From assembly GCF_900102965.1 (NCBI RefSeq), contig NZ_FNGM01000007.1, positions 246,982 to 310,981 on the forward strand: a DNA stretch of 64,000 nucleotides, written 5' to 3'. Shown here piece after piece: positions 52,401 through 59,896 of this stretch. Origin of the DNA: Paenibacillus jilunlii (GTDB lineage: Bacteria > Bacillota > Bacilli > Paenibacillales > Paenibacillaceae). The notes under the pieces were generated by a model. The model saw only the letters and a program-made list of their open reading frames with translations, made no database searches and had not been told where the DNA came from. The stretch's first letter is position 1. Each line of letters opens with the position of its first letter. A program made the translations under genes and the position numbers.

Positions 52401-54846
52401 GCAAGGCGCCGCCTTTTACTCCGCGCGGAGTCCATCTTGGATCTTTGGAGTCCATATATCTGGCGTTATTAAATACGTAGTTTACATCATGCTCAAGATT
52501 GCTTACTTCCTCAAGCGCCTTTTTTCCTGCGCCTTCATCCAGATTCATGTAGAAAATGGTTCCCGTACTATTCGCTTGAAAAGCGTCAACGGAGATACGT
52601 GCTTGATTGGATTGATCGATAACTTTGACATAAAGCTTCTTATTGTAGTGCTTCTGCATTTTCCAACTAATCTTCTCATTCGCATGGACATCCCCGGTCT
52701 TCTCAAGCAACGTGTTAGTGCTGGCATCATATAATGCGACGTAGGCTTCCTGCGGATTGACGATGTCTACAACAGTGAAGTTAATTGTCCCGGTCCCTCG
52801 AAGCGTAAAGGTATTGGAGGTAATCGAGCCCTGTCCTTCCAAGGAGGATTTGGCATAATAGTTACCTTCTTTACCAGCTTGGGCATCATCGTTCACTTGA
52901 AAAGCATTACCTTCAACGGTCCAGCTCGCTAAGTTCCCGGTTTCAAAACCAGGGTTCTGGATTTCCGTCGGCATAATGTTATCTGCCATGACTCCTTCTT
53001 CCGGTACGAGTTCATTGAAGGTGTGGAAGGCGTCCGCAAAGATTACTCCCCAATCCGCGTGCCCATTATCGACGATCTCCACATACAGCTTCTTCCCGAT
53101 ATACTTGGAGAGATCGGCTTTATACTGCTCCATATTCGCAAGTCTCAGACCCTGTGCTGGATACGGGAACCCGGACTCGCTAAATTCGGTGTTGCCGTAT
53201 CTGGCAATTAAGTCTCCTGTATCCGCATTGATGATGTTCACGTACACTTGATCCGTATGCTTGCCTCCGCCCAGTCTGAAGGTAATCCAGCCTGTTCCGC
53301 CCAGCTCGAAGGTGCTGGAACGAAGCTTACCGGTCGCAGTCTCGTTATACTTCAATCCGTTTAAATGATAAGTGCCTTCCTGGTTATACGGGATTTGTTC
53401 AACCCAATAGGTGGTTTCGTCCGACACGCTGTTCGGACCGAACGCATCGCCTTCTACAACCGTCCAGCCTGTTAAGTTACCGGTTTCAAAGCCGGGATTT
53501 TCGATTTGATAGCGTTTGAAATCCGGCTTGATATCCGTGGCGGCAATTCCTTCCGCAGGCTCGGATTCATGGTACATGAAGAAGGCGTCCGCAAATACCA
53601 CTCCCCAATCGTTGGTTGCATTATCGACGATTTCCACATACAGCTTCTTGCCCAAATATTCGGACAGATCCGCCTTATATTGCTCCATATTGGCAAGCCG
53701 CAAGCCCTGATCGGGATTCGGGAAGCCAACGTCAGCGAAGGCGCTATTGCCATACCGGGCAATCACTTGACCCGTCTGGGCTTCCACGATATTTACATAT
53801 GCCTTGTTTGGATTTTTGGCACCGCCAAGCTTGAAGCTGATCCAGCCGCTGCCGCCGAGCTCGAAGGTGCTGGAACGAAGCACGCCGGTCGCAGCCTCGT
53901 CATGCTTCCAGCCGTTTAGATGATAGGACCCTTCCTGGTTATACGGGATTTGTTCCGCCCACCAAGTGGTTTCGTTCGATACGCTGTCCTGACCGAACGC
54001 TTGGCCTCTGACAACCGTCCAGCCTGACATATCCCCAGTTTCAAAGCCTGGGTTTTTGACTTCATAGGGACTGTTTGATTCAATATCCGGCTTAATATCC
54101 GTGGCAACAATGCCTTCCGCAGGCTCGGCTTCATGGTACATGAAGAAGGCGTCCGCAAAGATCAGTCCCCAATCCGAGGTTGCATTGTCGACGATCTCCA
54201 CGTACAGCTTCTTGCCCAGATATTCAGAAAGATCTGCCTTATATTGCTCCATATTGGCAAGCCGCAGGCCCTGAGCGGGGTTTGGAAAGCCAACGTCGGC
54301 AAAAGCGCTATTGCCATACCGGGCAATCACTTGACCCGTCTGGGCTTCCACGATATTTACATATGCCTTGTTTGGATTTTTGGCACCGCCAAGCTTGAAG
54401 CTGATCCAGCCGCTGCCGCCGAGCTCGAAGGTGCTGGAACGAAGCACGCCGGTCGCAGCCTCGTCATGCTTCCAGCCGTTTAGATGATAAGCACCTTCCT
54501 GATTGTACGGGATTTGTTCCGCCCACCAAGTCGTTTCATCCGATACGCTGTCCGAACCGAACGCTTCACCTTTGACAACTGTCCAGCCCGTCATATCCCC
54601 GGTTTCAAATCCCGGATTCTGGATTTGATAGACTGTATCCGTAACTGACAACCCCCCGTCAGCCTTGGGAATTTGATAGACCGCATCCGTAACCGGCAAT
54701 CCCATGTTCACCTGTGGACTGAGTGCTCCCTCAACATCAGCCTTGGTTTGGGCTGCGGCCGGGATTCCGGGAGCTACAAGCTGAAGAACCATAACCCCTA
54801 TAACCGTTCTGGAGATCCATGCTTTACTTCTTTTGGCTTCTCTCAT
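49462..54846 (-). CDS. Large secreted modular GH32 fructanase
   Basis: About 1794 residues, exported by a signal peptide (SRTVIGVMVLQLVAPGIPAAAQ). Modules in order are three near-identical about 170-residue beta-sandwich repeats (PGFETGDMTGWTVVKGEAFG to DAFFMYHE; about 78-240, 265-430, 455-625), a shorter fourth (about 640-760), LamG (770-985) and GH32 (1015-1540). A fifth module (GHINVDDFNVPV), a PTGPTGPTG linker and a tail module end the protein. The GH32 nucleophile block is WMNEAHAP, with Glu1037 where Asp is usual; FRDP and WELP (acid/base Glu) are present. Modularity fits endo-fructanases or cycloinulo-oligosaccharide fructanotransferases. The tail module often precedes SLH repeats, absent here. 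ATG follows AAGGAGG. Confidence 0.85.
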   Translation of the reverse strand: MREAKRSKAWISRTVIGVMVLQLVAPGIPAAAQTKADVEGALSPQVNMGLPVTDAVYQIPKADGGLSVTDTVYQIQNPGFETGDMTGWTVVKGEAFGSDSVSDETTWWAEQIPYNQEGAYHLNGWKHDEAATGVLRSSTFELGGSGWISFKLGGAKNPNKAYVNIVEAQTGQVIARYGNSAFADVGFPNPAQGLRLANMEQYKADLSEYLGKKLYVEIVDNATSDWGLIFADAFFMYHEAEPAEGIVATDIKPDIESNSPYEVKNPGFETGDMSGWTVVRGQAFGQDSVSNETTWWAEQIPYNQEGSYHLNGWKHDEAATGVLRSSTFELGGSGWISFKLGGAKNPNKAYVNIVEAQTGQVIARYGNSAFADVGFPNPDQGLRLANMEQYKADLSEYLGKKLYVEIVDNATNDWGVVFADAFFMYHESEPAEGIAATDIKPDFKRYQIENPGFETGNLTGWTVVEGDAFGPNSVSDETTYWVEQIPYNQEGTYHLNGLKYNETATGKLRSSTFELGGTGWITFRLGGGKHTDQVYVNIINADTGDLIARYGNTEFSESGFPYPAQGLRLANMEQYKADLSKYIGKKLYVEIVDNGHADWGVIFADAFHTFNELVPEEGVMADNIMPTEIQNPGFETGNLASWTVEGNAFQVNDDAQAGKEGNYYAKSSLEGQGSITSNTFTLRGTGTINFTVVDIVNPQEAYVALYDASTNTLLEKTGDVHANEKISWKMQKHYNKKLYVKVIDQSNQARISVDAFQANSTGTIFYMNLDEGAGKKALEEVSNLEHDVNYVFNNARYMDSKDPRWTPRGVKGGALLFDGYSNDIEVNAKDAVPVSDALTLEAWVAPRSYEWGDGNKLSAIVNQSDQDKTEGFALGMYRHGTWSMQVGISGQWIQVWVKDHPLEKYKWNYVAATFDKKDGIIKLYLNGQEVASGATPVNVPITPSTENLIIGKNNRSTEFAGLFSYNMFSGLIDEVKLQNKALTSQEILAEYESVKTLHGGSVPEIPNGDIDEDPSVFDGDQHRPQYHAMPPQNWMNEAHAPIYYNGKYHLFYQHNPQGPYWHQIHWGHWVSDDMVHWENVRPALAPEAGTLDPDGVWSGSAAYDRDGNPVLFYTAGNDSLSPNQRTGLATPADLSDPNLEKWEKYPEPVTEQNGNGIHNEFRDPFVWYDKETDKWYQLVTSGLKDFSSGTALVYVSDDMYNWEYKGPLYVSDRSLYPELGTVWELPVLLPVGKDSTGKQKYIFMINPHEKPEQVPPANDVLRDVEVFYWIGTWDRDNFKFIPDQDAPSKMDVGDGYLTAESGMVTPDGRTVVYSMVQNVRTPQAEYQAGWAHNLALPVSLSLDGHDKLRIEPIQELQSLRGDKVVDFTDKNLAAANQLIHNVKGDMLEIVMEIDPGEAQKFGLKVRRSDNGQEETLIYYDKTNGTFNVDRTKSSIDPDVRVDGIQGGYVDLDGENLKLHIFLDRSVVEAFANYKKKLTTRVYVGRYDSLGLQVWGDKDITVKSMEVWNMNALTGDPAAPVDVPDNWDNSVYTDITDLPNHDFATGDLTGWITEGNAFQDVHVTDAKFFWDTIYFNPSHKIPGGYHLWGFNEAAGGDSLTGTLKSQPFVLGGNGKLNFLVSGGRDIDKLYVALVRASDGKELFKETATNYEEYQRKIWDASQYIGEELYIKVVDQSTGGFGHINVDDFNVPVKVQNPTGPTGPTGPTGTAVPTSPPSSPVIPANKPESQNSLSFEMAKGERQVLFPVTTAANDGKNALKIKNTDVEIEVPAEVLKELQAQVTGSELEHAKIKINK
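53741..54489 (-). repeat. Duplicated module DNA, 185 bp identical copies
   Basis: Bases 53741-53925 and 54305-54489 are identical over 185 positions by direct comparison. They encode the same part of modules 1 and 2 of the secreted fructanase. The sequence outside these blocks differs more, pointing to recent duplication or gene conversion. Confidence 0.85.
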
Positions 54847-54953
54847 CAACGAGCCTCCTTCGTCTTTTCTTATTCATGCAAACATTCATACGTAATTTTG
54901 AAATGTCTCTCCTTATACAAGGATGCATAGTCATGAAGTAAGAGAGGAGTGAA

Positions 54954-54968
54954 AGAAGCGTTTCCATT
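54954..54968. promoter_or_regulatory. cre/LacI-type site upstream of the secreted fructanase
   Basis: On the minus strand AATGGAAACGCTTCT resembles the catabolite-responsive consensus and the operators near 16350. It lies about 110 bases before the start codon. A TTACTT-N18-TATAAG promoter further downstream (minus strand, ending about 54915) is plausible. Confidence 0.45.
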
Positions 54969-55024
54969 CCGAGGGGTGCAAAGTGGCTTAAGTGTTAGTT
55001 ACATTACCCATAGGGTATAGTAAG

Positions 55025-55040
55025 GAGCGCCTAGGCGCTC
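55025..55040. terminator. Perfect 16-base palindrome after the LamG-GH32 gene
   Basis: GAGCGCCTAGGCGCTC can form a GC-rich hairpin four bases beyond the stop of the LamG-GH32 gene. There is no U-tract, so it is either a weak terminator or an RNA 3' end stabiliser. Confidence 0.5.
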
Positions 55041-55043
55041 ACG

Positions 55044-57320
55044 TTACCATATGGATTGCATATCCCATATTTCCATGGACTTAACCAGCAGTTCCCCATC
55101 ACCCCAAATCTCAAGTCCCAGTGCATCCTTACGGCTCGGGTACACCCGGGTCGTCAGACTTTTCAATCCGTTGGCATACGCTTCGACCATGGAGCGGTCC
55201 AAATAGACGTGCAGCTTCAGATTTTCTCCCAGCAGCTCCAGCTTACCACCCTGAACCCCGCTGCATTTTTCTCCCGGATGTTGGGTCGTTTTTGTCCGGT
55301 CGGCCAAGAGCATGGTCTGCTTGAGATCATAATACAACAGGGTTTCTTCTTCCCCATCCGGTGATTTTCGGACCTTGATTCCGAATTGAGTAGCACTGCC
55401 TGGCTCTATCTCCAGATGAATCTCAAGCATGTCGCCTTGTACATCCCCCAGCAGCACATTAGCTTCAGCCAATGACTTGTCACGGAGGGATAGCCGCTTG
55501 GCGCCCCGCAGCGATTGAAGCTCCTGAATCGGCTCTATTCCCAACCGCCCGTCTTCTCTTAAATACACGCTTAACGGCAATCCTCCGTTATGAGCCCAAC
55601 CCGATTTGTATTCCAGCTCGGACGTACGGTCACCTTGGGCAATTGTGAACACAATATTTCTGCCCGTTTTCGGATCAACCATACCGCTTGGGCCGGTAAA
55701 ATGAAAATCGCCGACGTCAATCAACTGCGGCTCCTCTTGATCTGGTATGAACGATAGGTTTTGCTTGTCAAGCTGCCCCATCCAATAGAACACCTCGACA
55801 TCTGCTCCTTTTCCCACAGGGCTGACCAGCAGGAGATACTTGCTCACACCTTGCTTGTCACTGCCCAGAGGAAAAAATACAGGGAGCTCCCAGATCGGCC
55901 CAAGATAAGGAAACTTCTGAATATCCGCTTCAAAAAATGGCCCTTTATACGTCCAATTCAGCATATCCTGCGAGGCAAACGCCAATGCTGCTCCGCCTCC
56001 GCCTTCGATCCCGGACCCAACCAGAGCATACCAGCCGTCGTCATCCTTCCACACAAACGGGTCCCGGAAATCCCCGAACGCACCTATACCCTTCTGCTGT
56101 ACGATGAGCGGCTCCGGATGTTTGGTCCACCTAACCAGATCAGGATCTCCATCTGCAGAATAGGTGCTTCTGGCAAGCGCCACACTCTGATTCGGCGAAG
56201 CACTGTCATTGCCCGCTGTAAAGAACAAGACAGGCAGACCGTCTGCATCATAGGCCGCGCTTCCCGACCAGATTCCGTCCGGTGCAAGCTGATCCTTCTC
56301 GGGTGCCAAGGCCACAGGCAGATCACGCCAATGCACCAGATCCTTACTTACCCAATGTCCCCAATGGATCTGATGAAAGAACGGCCCAAGCGGGTTATGC
56401 TGATAGAACAAGTGATATTGCCCGTCAAAATAGATCGGCGCATGGGGTTCGTTCATCCAATGGGCCGGCGGGCTGACATGATATTGCGGTCTGTGCCGGT
56501 CCGCCAGCAGGGGTGTACGATCCAGCTTGATGTCATCGTACTTTAATTGCGGCCGCACGCCTCCGTGGGAATCCAGCACTTGCCGATATGAAGCGGCCAC
56601 CTCTTCAGCGCTCAGGGCCTTGTCATAAATCTTCAGTTCATCGAGCATACCACTGAACATGTGAAGACTGAACACTTCCGCCAGCAGGGTACTGTGATTA
56701 TTCTTGCCGATGAGCACATCAGTGTCCGCAGCTTCAGCCAGGCGGGAACCGCGGGGCAGGTCAGCCGAAGCGATTTCACTGCCGTTCAAATACAGCTTGA
56801 TTTCGCCTTGATCCCCATCGAATACGGCATTCACATAAGACCATTCATTTTTGGGAAGTTCATAGCCTTCCGGAGACCACAGCTCTTTCCAGTCCCCTCC
56901 CTCCAGTCCAACTTGGAAGGACCATGAGCCGTGACGGAACATGCCGAGCAGATACCCCTGCTTGCGATCCGCGTTGTAACGGTTCACAAGAGCGGCCAGT
57001 TTGCCCCCTTCCCCCCATTCATAGGAGCGGGGTGCAACCCATACTCCGATGCTTAGCGCAGAAAGATATTTCGGCCCGCCATCCGAAGCTCCCACATTAA
57101 CCGGATGGGCAATATAAGTCGAGTAACCGTCGAACAGAAGCCCGTTTCCCATTGCTCCTTGTCTCCACTGCGGAGGGGAGGGTTCGGTAAACTCCGCTTG
57201 GTTAAATACATACTGAATGTCATCCTTGACTTGGGATACGCTCTCCAGAGCGGTTGCTCCGGTTCCTTCATCGAAGGCCCAGTACATCATTAGCCCGTGA
57301 TTATCGATGATTTCGCTCAT
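55044..57320 (-). CDS. Intracellular LamG-GH32 fructanase with WMNE motif
   Basis: A 758-residue protein without signal peptide. A LamG/concanavalin-like domain (about 8-245, LYLNGSEIASADL, IGKNNHSTLLAEVFSLHMFSG) precedes a GH32 propeller (about 275-590) and C-terminal sandwich. The arrangement mirrors modules of the secreted enzyme at 49462-54846. As there, the first GH32 block is WMNEPHAPIYF with Glu291 at the usual Asp nucleophile position; FRDPFVW and IWELPVFF are present. It starts in an ATGA overlap with the kinase-GH32 gene, with CCAGGAGGGTCA as ribosome site. It probably acts on the oligosaccharides, perhaps cyclic, brought in by the upstream importer. Confidence 0.85.
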   Translation of the reverse strand: MSEIIDNHGLMMYWAFDEGTGATALESVSQVKDDIQYVFNQAEFTEPSPPQWRQGAMGNGLLFDGYSTYIAHPVNVGASDGGPKYLSALSIGVWVAPRSYEWGEGGKLAALVNRYNADRKQGYLLGMFRHGSWSFQVGLEGGDWKELWSPEGYELPKNEWSYVNAVFDGDQGEIKLYLNGSEIASADLPRGSRLAEAADTDVLIGKNNHSTLLAEVFSLHMFSGMLDELKIYDKALSAEEVAASYRQVLDSHGGVRPQLKYDDIKLDRTPLLADRHRPQYHVSPPAHWMNEPHAPIYFDGQYHLFYQHNPLGPFFHQIHWGHWVSKDLVHWRDLPVALAPEKDQLAPDGIWSGSAAYDADGLPVLFFTAGNDSASPNQSVALARSTYSADGDPDLVRWTKHPEPLIVQQKGIGAFGDFRDPFVWKDDDGWYALVGSGIEGGGGAALAFASQDMLNWTYKGPFFEADIQKFPYLGPIWELPVFFPLGSDKQGVSKYLLLVSPVGKGADVEVFYWMGQLDKQNLSFIPDQEEPQLIDVGDFHFTGPSGMVDPKTGRNIVFTIAQGDRTSELEYKSGWAHNGGLPLSVYLREDGRLGIEPIQELQSLRGAKRLSLRDKSLAEANVLLGDVQGDMLEIHLEIEPGSATQFGIKVRKSPDGEEETLLYYDLKQTMLLADRTKTTQHPGEKCSGVQGGKLELLGENLKLHVYLDRSMVEAYANGLKSLTTRVYPSRKDALGLEIWGDGELLVKSMEIWDMQSIW

Positions 57321-59794
57321 ACATTGACCCTCCTGGATACCTGCTCTGTGCTGTTCCCGGGCTTATAAATGGAATTAAGCGTATGGATATGAAGCGAGTT
57401 CAGTTCAGCCCTCCCTGACTCCGTGCTTATCCAGACACTGTCGATCGGGTTATCCGGGAAAATCTGATCTGTCAGCGCAACCAGTCCTTCACCCGCAAAC
57501 ACTTCAACAGCGCTGCGGTCCAGCCAGATACGCAGCTTGATGCTCCCATTCTCCGGAGCAACTCTGGCACCATGCTTGCATGCAAACGACGGGTTGAAAT
57601 CAGTCAGACCCGATTTCGACCGGTCGATGAACAGCCATTCGCGGACAGGATCATACCCGATAATGGTCTCACTCTGCCCGGAGGACTTTAATTGGATATG
57701 AACCTCGTCTCCGGAGCGGATATCGATGTTCGCTTCAATCTCCAGCAGATCATTGTTAGTCTTGTGAATAAACGGGACCTCCGGTGTAACCGCTACACCA
57801 TTCCAGGAGAATGACTCTTCACGCAGTCGCTCTATTTCCTGGACAGGCATTTGAGTAAGAGCTACACTTCCGTTCCGGCTGGTCAGCGACAACACGCGGG
57901 GGAGAGTTGCTGCACCCCGCCAGGAAGCAGTAGGCGTCTGGTTAGCATACCTCCAGTTGCTCATCCATCCAATGATCACGCGCCGTCCGTCCTCTTCCGG
58001 AATGTCTGACCAAGACACTGCCGCGTAATTATCCCGTCCCTCATCCAGCCACAGCACCGTATCGGGAGCATTCTCATTTACAAATTTCCAGCCGTCAAAG
58101 CTTCCAATGTAATATTGGGTTTTGGAGCCTTCCGGATAATCCGGGTTGTCTCCGATACTGACGATCAATACCCACTTTTTCCGATTGGACCCGTCTATTG
58201 GTAATTCAAATAAATCCGGACATTCCCACACACCATAATGAGAACCATCCGACTTCCCGAATTCGCTGGCAAAATCCCAGTCCTTCAAGTTAGCAGACCG
58301 ATAAAAACGGATATGATCGCCACACGCAAGCACCATTACCCAGACGCCGGCTTCCTCCATCCAGAAGACTTTGGGATCGCGAAAGTCGGTGATTCCGGTG
58401 TCGGACAGGACCGGATTTCCCGTGTAAAACGTCCAGCTTCTGCCCTTGTCCTTACTGTACGCCAAGCTTTGACGCTGTCTCGGTCTGTCTGAATCCGGGT
58501 ATATATCCGCATGGGTGAATATAGCCACCAAGCCGGACCCGCCATCAAAGAATCCGCTGGTATCCTTCCAATCCACAACTGCGCATCCAGAGAAGATGGC
58601 ACCGTTGTGATCCGGTGACATAGCTACAGGAAGTGTCTCCCAGGCCACCAGATCCTTGCTCACCGCATGTCCCCAGTGCATAGGCCCCCATACGGTGCTT
58701 TCGGGATGGTGCTGGTACATCAAATGGTACTCTCCTTCAAAGTAGACCATTCCGTTCGGGTCATTTAGCCACATAGCTGGTGGTGAGTAATGGAATTGAG
58801 GCCTATAAGATTCTTTGGAGTAATCCGTGCCGGCCGACTGGACTAATGCAGCAGCCTGCTGATAGGTTGGAATGGCAGGTATGGCTCCTTTTCGTGTCGT
58901 CACCAGAGCACCTACTGCATTAGCGAAGTTTACAATGGGAATCCAGTCCTGATCTCTGATCTGTTCGATACTGCATCCTCTCTCGAGCAGCTGATACAGG
59001 AAACCGCCAAGGAACGCATCTCCCGCTCCGGTGGTGTCCACGGTATCTACTTTGTAACCGGGAACATCCGCCCATTTGGAGCCGGGACCGAACCGGACGA
59101 AGCACCCTTTTTCAGCCTTGGTCACCAGGACCACTTTCACCTTGAACTGGGCCTGAATTTGACGGGTACCCTCTTCCAAATCCGTGATTCCCGTAATAAA
59201 CTGAAGCTCCTCTTCGGAGATTTTAACTATATCCGCAAGAGCAAGCCCTTCTTTGATCCTGGTCTTCGCCTCCCCCAAATCCCGCCAGAGTGCAGGTCTC
59301 AGATTGGGGTCAAATGAAATCAGGGCTCCATTCTCTTTTGCATGAATACACGCTTTTAGGGTTGCGCTTGCCGAAGGCTCATGGGTCATCGATACGGAGC
59401 CGAATTGAAAGATTTTCGTACCTTTGATCTGTTCCAGGTCTACATCATCAATTCCCAGAAGCATATCGGCACCAGGGTTACGGTAGAAGCTGAATGAACG
59501 GTCGCCGTCTTCTTTGAGATGGACAAAAGCCAGCGTTGTTTTAGCACGGCTTTCCTTCACCAAACCTTTGGTACTCACGCCATTATCCCGCAAAACCCGG
59601 GTAAGATACTCCCCAAATTGGTCTTCACCGACCTTGCCGATAAATGCCGTGGATTTCCCAAGTTTGGCCAACACAACAACCACATTCGCAGGGGCTCCGC
59701 CGGGATTGCATTCAAACAGCTGCTCTCCCTTTTCAGACAAGCCTGCAGGAGTAAAATCAATCAGTACTTCTCCTATTGCTGTAATATCAACCAT
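57317..59794 (-). CDS. Fused PfkB fructokinase and GH32 sucrase
   Basis: An 825-residue fusion. Residues 1-315 are a PfkB-family fructokinase: ITAIGEVLIDFTPAG, NPGGAPANVVVVLAKLG and DTTGAGDAFLGGF (catalytic Asp259). From residue 330 a classical GH32 enzyme follows: MWLNDPNGMVYF (nucleophile Asp345), ITDFRDPKVFW and VWECPDLFEL (acid/base Glu), ending in a beta-sandwich. Both active sites look intact and no stop or frameshift separates them. The start MVDITAIG follows GGAGTGGAGAACCAT; the 32-codon upstream extension contains a terminator. It would hydrolyse beta-fructosides and phosphorylate released fructose in one polypeptide. It is coupled to the LamG-GH32 gene. Confidence 0.88.
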   Translation of the reverse strand: MVDITAIGEVLIDFTPAGLSEKGEQLFECNPGGAPANVVVVLAKLGKSTAFIGKVGEDQFGEYLTRVLRDNGVSTKGLVKESRAKTTLAFVHLKEDGDRSFSFYRNPGADMLLGIDDVDLEQIKGTKIFQFGSVSMTHEPSASATLKACIHAKENGALISFDPNLRPALWRDLGEAKTRIKEGLALADIVKISEEELQFITGITDLEEGTRQIQAQFKVKVVLVTKAEKGCFVRFGPGSKWADVPGYKVDTVDTTGAGDAFLGGFLYQLLERGCSIEQIRDQDWIPIVNFANAVGALVTTRKGAIPAIPTYQQAAALVQSAGTDYSKESYRPQFHYSPPAMWLNDPNGMVYFEGEYHLMYQHHPESTVWGPMHWGHAVSKDLVAWETLPVAMSPDHNGAIFSGCAVVDWKDTSGFFDGGSGLVAIFTHADIYPDSDRPRQRQSLAYSKDKGRSWTFYTGNPVLSDTGITDFRDPKVFWMEEAGVWVMVLACGDHIRFYRSANLKDWDFASEFGKSDGSHYGVWECPDLFELPIDGSNRKKWVLIVSIGDNPDYPEGSKTQYYIGSFDGWKFVNENAPDTVLWLDEGRDNYAAVSWSDIPEEDGRRVIIGWMSNWRYANQTPTASWRGAATLPRVLSLTSRNGSVALTQMPVQEIERLREESFSWNGVAVTPEVPFIHKTNNDLLEIEANIDIRSGDEVHIQLKSSGQSETIIGYDPVREWLFIDRSKSGLTDFNPSFACKHGARVAPENGSIKLRIWLDRSAVEVFAGEGLVALTDQIFPDNPIDSVWISTESGRAELNSLHIHTLNSIYKPGNSTEQVSRRVNV

Positions 59795-59836
59795 ATGGTT
59801 CTCCACTCCTAGTCCATCATTTATATATAAAAACAT

Positions 59837-59880
59837 ATGTAGCAAGCCTGACTGAAGCCTCTCATTCATGCTTGCTACAT
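59837..59880 (-). terminator. Intra-operon terminator after the binding-protein gene
   Basis: On the minus strand ATGTAGCAAGC pairs with GCTTGCTACAT (11 pairs), followed by ATGTTTTTATAT. It is a good intrinsic terminator between the binding-protein gene and the enzyme genes, so downstream expression needs read-through. Confidence 0.78.
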
Positions 59881-59896
59881 GCCTTACCATTCCAAT

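Noticed and set aside
59795..59890. N-terminal extension of the kinase-GH32 fusion
   Set aside because: The extension covers the intra-operon terminator, while a ribosome site precedes the ATG at MVDITAIG.
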